Shown: positions 1 through 5,986, numbered from the stretch's first letter. The stretch: DNA of 10,362 bases from UBA10002 sp964373775 (GCA_964373775.1 CAYJWA010000033.1:1-10362); one strand, 5' to 3'. Notes: generated from the letters alone by a model not told the origin. Made by a program: numbers and translations.

Positions 1-8
1 ACATTGTG

Positions 9-14
9 TATACT
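9..14 (+). promoter_or_regulatory. Predicted -10 box of the toxin-antitoxin operon
   Basis: TATACT lies 6 nt before the ATG at 21, so transcription would begin at or very near the start codon and the antitoxin mRNA would be leaderless. No Shine-Dalgarno is visible. The -35 region is outside the window. The same arrangement is seen at tpiA and recJ here. Confidence 0.45.
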
Positions 15-20
15 ATAACT

Positions 21-302
21 ATGTTAAACACCACGATACAGTTGCGCATTGACGCAAAGATTAAAAAACAGGCGCAACGGGTTTTTCAAAAACACGGACT
101 TGATCTGTCCTCTGGTATGAAGCTCATCTTACGCCAGGCCATTACAGATGAGCATCTTTCATTTGCGCCAACTACCCGAAAATGGACGGATCTCCGGCAT
201 TGGAGACTCTACGAAAAAGAGATAGCGTGGGAGAAGAAACATGGCAAGCGGTATGCGACGGCTGAAGAAGCACACGCGGATATTCTTAAAGGAATCAGGT
301 AA
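21..302 (+). CDS. RelB/DinJ-family antitoxin
   Basis: This is the antitoxin of a type II toxin-antitoxin pair. It should bind and neutralise the downstream YafQ-like RNase and, as is usual in the family, repress its own operon. The first ~48 residues have the ribbon-helix-helix pattern of DinJ/RelB: a short strand (TTIQLRID), a lysine-rich helix, then GLDLSSGMKLILRQAI. The C-terminal tail (YATAEEAHADILKGI) resembles the toxin-binding end of RelB proteins. I chose the ATG at 21 (93 residues). An in-frame GTG at 6 would add five residues but overlaps the -10 box. The stop overlaps the toxin start by one base (TAATG), so the two are translationally coupled. Family assignment is firm; DinJ versus a generic RelB subfamily is less certain. 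Confidence 0.85.
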   Translation: MLNTTIQLRIDAKIKKQAQRVFQKHGLDLSSGMKLILRQAITDEHLSFAPTTRKWTDLRHWRLYEKEIAWEKKHGKRYATAEEAHADILKGIR

Positions 303-580
303 TGTACTCGGTTCAACTACCAAAGGCGTACCGGAAGTCATTGAAGAAACTCGTAAGGTCGGGCAGCTTCGACATTTTGGAAGTTGATCGTTTAGTTAAT
401 ATGTTAGCGACTGGCGCGTGGCTTGACCCGAAATATGACAATCATCCGCTCCATGGGAAATACGCAGGTTGCTTTGAGTGTCATCTTAAGGGAAACTTGC
501 TTTTGATTTACGCCATTGATGACGCCGAAAAGACTTTAACACTTGTCGACATCGGCTCGCACAGCGAGCTGTTCGGATAA
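302..580 (+). CDS. YafQ/RelE-family mRNA interferase toxin
   Basis: A 92-residue protein, the same length as E. coli YafQ, and predicted to be a ribosome-dependent endoribonuclease that halts translation. Conserved landmarks are DNHPLHG (residues 46-52), CHLKG (60-64), the strand LLLIYAI (66-72) and the C-terminal GSHSELFG. His48, His61, His87 and Phe91 line up with the YafQ active-site residues His50, His63, His87 and Phe91. The position matching YafQ Asp67 is Asn65, and the neighbouring Trp68 is Leu66, so two active-site positions differ. The start overlaps the antitoxin stop by one base, and an intrinsic terminator follows 30 nt after the stop. The family is clear; whether the Asn variant is fully active cannot be told from sequence. 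Confidence 0.88.
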   Translation: MYSVQLPKAYRKSLKKLVRSGSFDILEVDRLVNMLATGAWLDPKYDNHPLHGKYAGCFECHLKGNLLLIYAIDDAEKTLTLVDIGSHSELFG

Positions 581-609
581 TAGATTTAGAGGTACGGAAT
601 CAGAAAAGT

Positions 610-632
610 ACCGCCCCGTAAGGCGGTTTTTT
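610..632 (+). terminator. Intrinsic terminator of the toxin-antitoxin operon
   Basis: Perfect 6-bp stem ACCGCC/GGCGGT with a CCGTAA loop, followed directly by a run of T. It lies 30 nt after the toxin stop. Confidence 0.85.
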
Positions 633-641
633 GCGCACGCA

Positions 642-670
642 TTGACTTTATATGCCTTCTATGCTACTCT
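642..670 (+). promoter_or_regulatory. Predicted promoter of the two small genes at 751-1500
   Basis: TTGACT (642-647), a 17-bp spacer and TACTCT (665-670), with TGC immediately before the -10 as in an extended -10 promoter. Transcription would start near 677, giving a leader of about 74 nt. It sits just after the preceding terminator, which supports a new transcription unit. Confidence 0.6.
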
Positions 671-750
671 GTTTTCGGACATTGAGAAACTGGTTATTGC
701 CAGCGGACTGATGTCGGAAAGCACCTTGAAATAAAGGAAAGGAGGAAACG

Positions 751-1074
751 GTGAACTACAAAATACTGACTACCGATACGGATGTCAGCGATTTCGTGGA
801 ATTACTCGTACGCTCCAAAGCGGTCTGGAACGAACCGGAGCTGCTTAGCCTTACACGGTCGGCAACAAGTCCAAAGGTCGCGTATACACTAGTTTTACAA
901 AAAACCGGTAAACGCAATCTCGCAGAAGCGGCGAAATACTATGCCGCAGCTTGCAGGGACCACATGCCGATTATGGTTCGTGCGACCTTGAGATACTTCA
1001 AAACGGTTGGCCACAACCGCCCCGAGAAACTCAAGGAGTTTCTAAACGAAACGCTCCAAACGGAGCAGGATTGA
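751..1074 (+). CDS. Hypothetical protein, 107 residues
   Basis: I do not recognise a family. The start is a GTG preceded by a near-perfect Shine-Dalgarno (AAAGGAGG, 738-745) at 5 nt spacing, so the start is well supported. The protein is soluble and mostly helical by composition, with no signal peptide or membrane segment; the middle has an Ala/Tyr-rich helix (AEAAKYYAAACRD) and the C-terminus is charged (RPEKLKEFLNETLQTEQD). The next gene begins 3 nt after the stop, and both share a promoter upstream and a terminator downstream, so they are probably co-expressed partners. The strong Shine-Dalgarno contrasts with the pilus, glycolysis and recJ genes in this window, which lack one. Confidence 0.75.
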   Translation: MNYKILTTDTDVSDFVELLVRSKAVWNEPELLSLTRSATSPKVAYTLVLQKTGKRNLAEAAKYYAAACRDHMPIMVRATLRYFKTVGHNRPEKLKEFLNETLQTEQD

Positions 1075-1077
1075 GAT

Positions 1078-1500
1078 ATGATAAAGAATACACGGTGCGC
1101 GATTGTCCCTTTTGAAGAAGTTAGCGGGGAACCACTTCGTCCCGATACCCTCTCACAGATTCTGGTTCTTTGGGTTCAACTCGCGGATGCTCTAGAAGAA
1201 CGCGCGAAATTGGGTATGGACGAGATGCTCATATGGTCGTTGCGTCTATCTGAGGGTAACAACGACCTGATGCAGGGACCGAGAGCGCACGCAACAATCA
1301 ACCTCTGTAAAATAGGGTATCTACCAGGCGGAGCTTATAGTGTAAGTTCACCCCTCTCAAAGGTTCAGGAGACATTGGTCAGTCTGAAGGAAACATCTCT
1401 CAACATCATGCATTACGGATACATCACAAAGTATGATGGTGGTGTTGGCCTGGATGAGGCATCGAGAGTGATTGCCCATTCCCTCGGAATACTTAGATAG
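1078..1500 (+). CDS. Hypothetical protein, 140 residues
   Basis: No family recognised. The protein is soluble, without a signal peptide or transmembrane helix. It has an acidic, leucine-rich helical stretch (residues ~24-57, including QLADALEERAKLGMDEMLIW), a Gly/Ser-rich turn region around residues 77-92 (GYLPGGAYSVSSPLSK) and a C-terminal helix (GLDEASRVIAHSLGILR). It starts 3 nt after the previous stop and may rely on translational coupling; only a weak AGGA lies upstream. The strong terminator at 1522-1555 ends the unit. Coding status is supported by the tight spacing, the terminator position and an uninterrupted frame; function is unknown. Confidence 0.72.
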   Translation: MIKNTRCAIVPFEEVSGEPLRPDTLSQILVLWVQLADALEERAKLGMDEMLIWSLRLSEGNNDLMQGPRAHATINLCKIGYLPGGAYSVSSPLSKVQETLVSLKETSLNIMHYGYITKYDGGVGLDEASRVIAHSLGILR

Positions 1501-1521
1501 CGTTTCGGCGCGACAATCACC

Positions 1522-1555
1522 AACCATAGACAGCGATGTCTATGGTTTTCTTTTT
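1522..1555 (+). terminator. Intrinsic terminator with GNRA tetraloop
   Basis: Perfect 11-bp stem (1522-1532 with 1537-1547) closed by a GCGA loop, a GNRA tetraloop, and followed by TTCTTTTT. It lies 21 nt after the stop of the 140-residue gene. Confidence 0.9.
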
Positions 1556-1600
1556 ATAGATTTGCACAGTCGTACCGTTTTTGTTTGGAGGGGAGTGCGG

Positions 1601-1606
1601 TACAAT
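1601..1606 (+). promoter_or_regulatory. Candidate -10 box upstream of the pilus operon
   Basis: TACAAT follows the terminator of the previous unit and is identical to the -10 proposed for recJ. The -35 region is poor (T-rich, 1578-1586). If used, it would give pilC a leader of about 190 nt that includes the repeats at 1656-1801. Confidence 0.4.
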
Positions 1607-1655
1607 AGAGTAACTGAATGACCCATAACCTATCACTGAATAACCTACCACCCCG

Positions 1656-1740
1656 CCTCGCAGACTCGGCTCCCCTCCTCAACCCCTACCCCTCGCAGAC
1701 TCGGTACTCCCCCTTAGAAAAGGGGGAGAGGGAGGGGAAG
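1656..1740 (+). repeat. Direct repeat plus GC-rich foldback in the pilC leader
   Basis: CCTCGCAGACTCGG occurs twice (1656-1669 and 1691-1704). It is followed by a perfect 9-bp inverted repeat, CTCCCCCTT (1707-1715) with AAGGGGGAG (1720-1728), loop AGAA. An outer CCCCTCC (1672-1678) can also pair with GGAGGGG (1731-1737). The frame open from 1618 to 1809 consists largely of this repeat, and I do not count it as a gene. I see nothing else gene-like in 1501-1805. Confidence 0.6.
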
Positions 1741-1762
1741 AAGACCAAAGATGTAATTTCTT

Positions 1763-1801
1763 ATTCGTTTCTATTCGTTGATTCGTTCATTCGGATATTC
1801 G
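1763..1801 (+). repeat. ATTCG short tandem array just upstream of pilC
   Basis: ATTCG occurs at 1763, 1773, 1781, 1789 and 1797, spaced 10, 8, 8 and 8 nt, ending 4 nt before the pilC ATG. It takes the place of a Shine-Dalgarno. The reverse-complement motif recurs at 6008-6044 beyond the other end of the pilus cluster. Confidence 0.6.
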
Positions 1802-1805
1802 CATC

Positions 1806-3016
1806 ATGAAATTAAAATACAAATCACAAAAAGCGGATGGGACATTCTCTGAAGCCGAGCGGGAGGCAGCGGATAAGTTCGCGCTCGCGCGCGAACTGAA
1901 AGCAGAGGGAGAGATGCTTATCTTTGCCGAGGAGGACGGGGGCCGCGCGCCGATTCCGTGGGACAAAATCTTTTCTTTTGGAAGAGGCGTTTCCCTGCAC
2001 GATAAAAGTATCTTTGCGCGGAACCTCGGCGGCATGCTCCAAGCAGGGCTGACGGTCTCCCGCGCGCTCGCGGTATTGGAGCGCCAGAGTGAGAGCCGCG
2101 CGCTGAAGCGCGTTGTGGTAACTCTCGCCGAGCGCATCGGGAAGGGAATCGCGCTTCATCAAGCGCTTGCGGAGTTTCCCCGTGTCTTTCCTCCTGTTGT
2201 CATCGGCATGGTGCGCGCGGGAGAGGAAGGAGGCAAACTTGCCGCATCGTTGAAGGCGGTGGCGGAACAACTTGACCGCGCCTACGCGCTTCGGCGCAAG
2301 GTCCGCGGGGCGCTCCTGTACCCGGCTGTTGTGGTAGTTGTAATGATTGCGGTCGGCGTTTTGATGCTTGTTTATATTGTGCCGCGGCTTACTGCTGCGT
2401 TCGCTGATTTTAGCGTTACTCTGCCGCTCTCCACGCGGATTATCATTGCGGTGAGCGGGTTTCTGCGCGACAATTTTCTTGTCGGCGCGGGTCTCGTCGT
2501 CGCGGTTGCGGCGGTTTTTGTTGTCATGGCACGGAGCGCCCGCGGGCGGCAGCTTTTTGATTTTGCGGCTTTGCATATTCCGTTCCTCTCGTCGCTCGTG
2601 CGAGAGGTCAACGCGGCGCGCACGGCGCGGACCCTCTCCGCGCTTCTCTCTTCCGGCGTTGAGGTGGTCTCTGCGCTTGAGATTACCGCATCAGTGGTTC
2701 AGAACTCGTACTATCGTTCGGTGCTTCTTCTCGCAAAAGAGGCGATTGCGAAGGGCGAGTCAATGTCATCGGTCTTCCGCGCCCACGAAGACATCTATCC
2801 TCCGTTCTTAAGCGAAATGGTTGCCGTGGGAGAGGAAACCGGGCGGCTCTCAACTCTGCTTGAAGAGACCGGCGCGTTTTTTGAGAATGAAGTGGACCAG
2901 AAAACAAAAGACCTCTCCACAGTGATAGAGCCGCTCCTTATGGTCGTGGTCGGCGTTGCGGTCGGTTTTTTCGCAATCGCAATGATGAGTCCGGCATACA
3001 CATTGATGAACTCCAT
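1806..3016 (+). CDS. pilC: Type IV pilus / type II secretion inner-membrane platform protein PilC (GspF family), 3' end in gap
   Basis: PilC is the polytopic inner-membrane protein that couples the assembly ATPase to pilin extrusion. There are 403 readable residues before the gap, about the full family length, so only the last few are probably missing. Residues 1-60 form the N-terminal region typical of this family (KYKSQKADGT, ADKFALARELKAEGE). Two T2SF repeats follow, residues ~66-190 and ~267-395. Each carries the signature: FPPVVIGMVRAGEEGGKL (128-145) and YPPFLSEMVAVGEETGRL (331-348). Predicted membrane segments are ~172-194, ~222-242 and ~376-397. The last visible residues (MSPAYTLMNS) resemble a normal PilC end. 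The frame runs through the Ns into a different gene only because the 100-N spacer keeps the frame. It heads the pilus operon and has no Shine-Dalgarno. Confidence 0.92.
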
Positions 3017-3116
3017 NNNNNNNNNNNNNNNNNNNNNNNNNNNNNNNNNNNNNNNNNNNNNNNNNNNNNNNNNNNNNNNNNNNNNNNNNNNNNNNNNNNN
3101 NNNNNNNNNNNNNNNN
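3017..3116. other. Assembly gap (100 N)
   Basis: Exactly 100 N, which is often a placeholder for a gap of unknown size. It must hide the pilC stop, any spacer, and the start and roughly the first 30 codons of the pseudopilin whose 3' part begins at 3117. True length cannot be read from the sequence. Confidence 0.97.
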
Positions 3117-3512
3117 GTGGTGGTTGGCGTCAATTCATTTTCCCCGCTGAACCGCGGCGAGGCGCTCCAACTGGAGGCGGACAAGATTGTGTCTCTCCTC
3201 GGCAAGGCGCGCGCGGAGACCCTTGCGGCAAAAGGGGGGGCGCAGTACGGTATTCATTTTGAGGAGCGGAAGATTGTGCTTTTTGCGGGGGCGACATACA
3301 GCGCGTCTGATGCAGGGAATCGGTTGCAGGCGCTTCACAGCGACGCGAAGATTTCCGCTGTTTCTCTGTCTGGAGGCGGGAGCGACATTATCTTTCAGAA
3401 ATTAACTGGCAAGACCGCGCAGAGAGGGACCATTACCCTTGCGCTCGTTTCGGACGCGAGCCGGACTAAAGTCATCACGATTACTGCTACCGGTATTGCT
3501 TACAGCAACTAA
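3117..3512 (+). CDS. GspH/FimT-like prepilin, 5' end in gap
   Basis: 131 residues of a pseudopilin or minor pilin. The visible start, VVVGVNSFSPLNRGEALQ, looks like the end of the hydrophobic N-terminal pilin helix passing into the amphipathic part (LEADKIVSLLGKARAETLAAKG). A beta-rich globular domain follows (YGIHFEERKIVLFAG, DIIFQKLTGKTAQRGTITLAL) and a C-terminal strand VITITATGIAYSN. This order matches GspH/FimT-type proteins. The prepilin-peptidase site and the first half of the helix are lost in the gap. The reading frame matching pilC across the Ns is accidental. The gene sits between pilC and the PilV-like prepilin, starting 27 nt further on. The family is likely; whether it is a minor or major subunit cannot be said. 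Confidence 0.75.
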   Translation: MVVGVNSFSPLNRGEALQLEADKIVSLLGKARAETLAAKGGAQYGIHFEERKIVLFAGATYSASDAGNRLQALHSDAKISAVSLSGGGSDIIFQKLTGKTAQRGTITLALVSDASRTKVITITATGIAYSN

Positions 3513-3605
3513 TGAAGCATGTAGCATGTAGCATGTAGCATGAAATACCAGAAGAAACACAGGGTATATTTTGGAATATCTCATATTCCCTATTTCCTGT
3601 TTCAG
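3512..3605 (+). repeat. Heptamer array with inverted partner at the start of the first complete prepilin gene
   Basis: Five tandem 7-bp units occupy 3512-3546: ATGAAGC, three copies of ATGTAGC, then ATGAAAT, whose ATG (3540) is the gene start. The array begins on the last base of the previous stop codon. Inside the gene, 3583-3605 is a T-rich period-7 stretch in the opposite sense (ATATTCC, CTATTTC, CTGTTTC), and 3573-3589 is a perfect 7-bp inverted repeat (GGAATAT/ATATTCC, loop CTC). Pairing between the outer arms is weak. Confidence 0.75.
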
Positions 3606-4067
3606 CGAGGGTTCTCGCTCGTTGAAGTGGTTATCGGCGCGTCTCTCATTCTCCTCGCGCTGACCGGTCTTATTACCGCGTATGTTTTTTATTTTCGCGC
3701 GGGGCTGCAGAGCACCCCGGCGCTCCAGACGGCTTTTTTGTTGCAGGAGGGAGCAGAGGCAGTCACGCTTCTGCGCGACGAGGCGTGGAGCAATCTTTCC
3801 GCGCTCTCTCCGGAGACTCCGTATTTTCTTTTCTGGAATGGAAGCAAGTGGGTTGCGACTACTTCTGAAGTATTGATTGACGGCGCATTCCGGCGCACCG
3901 TTACCTTGTCTCGTGTGTATCGTCGTAATTCAGACAAAGATATTGTGGCGAGCACCTCTCCGGACGCGAAAGCAATTGACGCGGGAACAAAACAGGTGAT
4001 TGTGCGGGTGACGGCTCCGGGCATTGACCGAATACTGACAACATATCTCACCAACCTCTTCGAATGA
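3540..4067 (+). CDS. PilV-like prepilin with N-terminal methylation motif
   Basis: A 175-residue type IV prepilin-like protein. The class III signal is explicit: FQRG, then FSLVEVVIGASLILLALTGL, with Gly24 before the predicted cut, Phe25 as first mature residue and Glu29 at mature position 5. The hydrophobic helix runs to about residue 50. The rest is a globular domain (AFLLQEGAEAVTLLRDEAW, PYFLFWNGSKWVATTSEVLIDG, QVIVRVTAPG). PilV-like is the best guess from the LQEG/E-A-V-x-L-LRDE segment and the position after a GspH-like gene. The leader is unusually long (24 residues), and part of it is encoded by period-7 repeats. There is no Shine-Dalgarno. The stop overlaps the next start (ATGA, 4 nt), indicating coupling. 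Confidence 0.85.
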   Translation: MKYQKKHRVYFGISHIPYFLFQRGFSLVEVVIGASLILLALTGLITAYVFYFRAGLQSTPALQTAFLLQEGAEAVTLLRDEAWSNLSALSPETPYFLFWNGSKWVATTSEVLIDGAFRRTVTLSRVYRRNSDKDIVASTSPDAKAIDAGTKQVIVRVTAPGIDRILTTYLTNLFE

Positions 4068-4150
4068 AATATGAAATATGTAACATGAAATATAAGAAAA
4101 AAGAAAAAACCTGTGTTGGTATGCTTCATGTTCCATATTTTATGTTTCAT
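4064..4150 (+). repeat. 30-bp imperfect inverted repeat of heptamers over a prepilin start
   Basis: The left arm, 4064-4093, is four 7-bp units (ATGAAAT twice, ATGTAAC, ATGAAAT) plus AT. The right arm, 4121-4150, is the same type of array inverted. The reverse complement of the right arm matches the left arm at 25 of 30 positions. The loop is 27 nt and A-rich. The start codon at 4064 and the in-frame ATG at 4085 both lie in the left arm, so the mRNA would hold them in a stem. Confidence 0.85.
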
Positions 4151-4645
4151 CGAGCGTTTTCGCTCGTGGAGACGCTTCTCTATGTCGTCCTTCTTTCAAT
4201 CGTACTCTTGGTTGTGGCGGAGACGCTCATTGCTGTTATTCGCTCCTCCGGAAGTTTGCGTACTGCCGCGCGCATAGAGAGAGACGCCGGGTTTGCGTTG
4301 GAGAGGATAGTGCGCGAGATCCGGGATGCAAAAAGCGTGGATGTTTCGGCTAGTACCTTTGGAGCGCACCCCGGTGCGCTCGCGCTTAATACGTCGGTTG
4401 TTTCGGGTGGCGCTCGTACCGTTCGCTTTTACCTTGAAAATGGCGCCATATATCTTAAAGAAGACGGCGTCATTGTCGGTCCGCTTTCCAGTGTGCAAAC
4501 GAAGGCGTCAAACCTGGTCTTTCGCCGCATCGCGACCGGCCGTTCCGAGGGGGTGAAGATTGAGCTCACGCTCTCCTCAGGTACTGGTTCTGCCGCTCGC
4601 AGTGAGAACTTTTATGCAACAGCAGCGCTCCGTAACTCATACTGA
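4064..4645 (+). CDS. PilW/PilJ-like prepilin with N-terminal methylation motif
   Basis: A 193-residue minor-pilin-like protein. The class III signal is FHRA, then FSLVETLLYVVLLSIVLLVVA, with Ala31 rather than Gly before the predicted cut, Phe32 as first mature residue and Glu36 at mature position 5. The hydrophobic helix is ~32-55. It continues as the helical RTAARIERDAGFALERIVREIRDAKSV, a pattern seen in PilW/PilJ/GspJ-type proteins, and then a beta-rich domain with a typical strand pair (VRFYLENGAIYLKEDG). The stop of the previous gene overlaps this start by 4 nt. Alternative in-frame ATGs at 4085, 4121 and 4142 would all keep the signal motif, so the start is uncertain. Most of the leader is written in heptamer repeats. 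There is no Shine-Dalgarno. Confidence 0.83.
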   Translation: MKYEICNMKYKKKEKTCVGMLHVPYFMFHRAFSLVETLLYVVLLSIVLLVVAETLIAVIRSSGSLRTAARIERDAGFALERIVREIRDAKSVDVSASTFGAHPGALALNTSVVSGGARTVRFYLENGAIYLKEDGVIVGPLSSVQTKASNLVFRRIATGRSEGVKIELTLSSGTGSAARSENFYATAALRNSY

Positions 4646-4649
4646 ATAC

Positions 4650-4720
4650 ATGAAACATGAAATATGAAAAATAGGATTAAGAAAATTCGGGTGTTCCATA
4701 TTCCATATTCCGTGCTCCAT
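4650..4720 (+). repeat. Heptamer array with inverted partner at the start of the PilX-like gene
   Basis: ATGAAAC, ATGAAAT and ATGAAAA occupy 4650-4670. The third unit carries the gene start at 4664; the ATGs of the first two units hit stops within six codons. The inverted array is 4691-4720 (GTGTTCC, ATATTCC twice, GTGCTCC, AT). The reverse complement of 4701-4720 matches 4650-4669 at 15 of 20 positions. The loop is about 31 nt. Confidence 0.75.
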
Positions 4721-5986
4721 TATTCGCGCGGTCAGGCGCTGTTTATCTCCGCGATTTTCTTCCTGATTATTTCTCTGACCGTTGCGCAAGGCGTCATTGC
4801 GCCTGTTTTGAGTCAGGTTGAGGCGGTCCGCGCGGCTTCGCGCGGAAGCGAAGCGCTGTACGGCGCCGAAGGAGCGGCGCAAGATGTGTTGTATCGGCAT
4901 ATAAAAGGGATGCCGGTGGATGCAGCGGAGACGCTTCAGGTTGCGGGTTGGAGCGCGACTGCGAATACAGGGACCGTCTCTGACGGCAAGGAGATTGTTG
5001 CCGTTGGCGATAGCGGCAGTTTTATCCGCAAAATCAAGGCGCATCTTCTGCTGGGGAGCGGCGTGTCTTTCAACTATGGCACCCAGTCCGGGGAGGGGGG
5101 AATTATTTTGGAGAACTCCTCGTCCATTATGGGGAATGTGTATTCCAGCGGTCCCATAGAAGGCGCGGGCGGCAATCTCATTAAAGGAGATGTGGTCTCC
5201 TCTGGTTCATCCGGGCGGATTGAAGGAGTACATGCCACGAGTTCCGCCTATGCGCACACGATTGCCGACTCCACCATAGACCGCGATGCGTATTACCAAG
5301 TGATTTCAGGCACGACGGTGAACGGAGCGCTTCATCCGGGAAGCGCGGACCAAGCAACTTCGTCGCTCGCAATTTCCGACGCGCAGATTTCAGCATGGGA
5401 AAGTGATGCCGCGGCTGGCGGCGTGATATCAACTCCATGTCCGTACAAGATTGACGACGATATGACGCTTGGGCCGAAGAAAATAAATTGCGACTTAGAA
5501 ATTACCAATGACCCCACGGTAACACTTGCCGGCGCTTTATGGGTGTCCGGAAATATCACCATTAAAAATACCGCCGTTATCAAAGTGGGTTCTTCGCTCG
5601 GAGGGAAGAGCGTGCCTATCATTGCGGATAAGCTTTCTAATCAGACGACCTCAAGCAAGATAGCGCTTGAGAACTCCGTGACTTTTCAAGGTTCGGGAAC
5701 AGCAGGTTCCTATGTGCTTCTGGTCTCGCAGAACAAAAGCGCGGAGCAGGGAGGGAGCGAGAAAGCGATTGATGTGAAGAATTCTGTTCGCGGTGATTTA
5801 CTGGTCTATGCGGGGCACGGCGAGATTAAATTGCAGGATTCCATTAAAGTGAAGGAGGTGTCGGCGTGGCGGGTCCGGCTTAAGAACACCGCGCAGGTCA
5901 TTTACGAGACCGGTCTCGCGAATCTCCTGTTCACCGCGGGTCCGAGCGGCGGGTATGTGTTTGACTCTTGGCGCGAAGTTGAGTGA
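4664..5986 (+). CDS. PilX-like surface protein with beta-helix-like repeats
   Basis: A 440-residue protein with an N-terminal region ending SRGQALFISAIFFLIISLTVAQ, like the start of PilX-type minor pilins (RG plus hydrophobic helix, here ~25-45) but without the Glu at mature position 5. A helical segment follows (QVEAVRAASRGSEALYGAEGAAQDVLY). From ~145 the sequence becomes short Gly/Asn/Ser-rich strands (IILENSSSIMGNVYSSGPIEG, NLIKGDVVSSG) that look like beta-helix or bactofilin-like rungs; similar rungs return at ~285-415. Two cysteines (Cys259, Cys276) frame a loop and could form a disulfide. It is the last and largest gene of the pilus operon, 18 nt after the previous stop. From memory, similar long proteins occur at this place in other Parcubacteria. 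It could be a minor pilin or an adhesive tip protein. Confidence 0.72.
   Translation: MKNRIKKIRVFHIPYSVLHYSRGQALFISAIFFLIISLTVAQGVIAPVLSQVEAVRAASRGSEALYGAEGAAQDVLYRHIKGMPVDAAETLQVAGWSATANTGTVSDGKEIVAVGDSGSFIRKIKAHLLLGSGVSFNYGTQSGEGGIILENSSSIMGNVYSSGPIEGAGGNLIKGDVVSSGSSGRIEGVHATSSAYAHTIADSTIDRDAYYQVISGTTVNGALHPGSADQATSSLAISDAQISAWESDAAAGGVISTPCPYKIDDDMTLGPKKINCDLEITNDPTVTLAGALWVSGNITIKNTAVIKVGSSLGGKSVPIIADKLSNQTTSSKIALENSVTFQGSGTAGSYVLLVSQNKSAEQGGSEKAIDVKNSVRGDLLVYAGHGEIKLQDSIKVKEVSAWRVRLKNTAQVIYETGLANLLFTAGPSGGYVFDSWREVE

Noticed and set aside
543..734. 63-codon plus-strand frame
   Set aside because: It begins inside the toxin gene and runs through the terminator and the next promoter, with a composition unlike a protein.
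1618..1809. 63-codon plus-strand frame upstream of pilC
   Set aside because: It consists mostly of the direct repeat, the GC foldback and the ATTCG array. The reading is explained by repeats, although TACAAT lies 11 nt upstream.
1824..2576. 250-codon minus-strand frame
   Set aside because: It is opposite pilC, has no start signal or recognisable domain, and arises from the GC-rich codons of pilC.
3512..3546. Tandem repeats considered as a CRISPR array
   Set aside because: Units are 7 bp with no spacers and no cas genes nearby. The other arrays (8, 10 and 18 bp) fail for the same reason.
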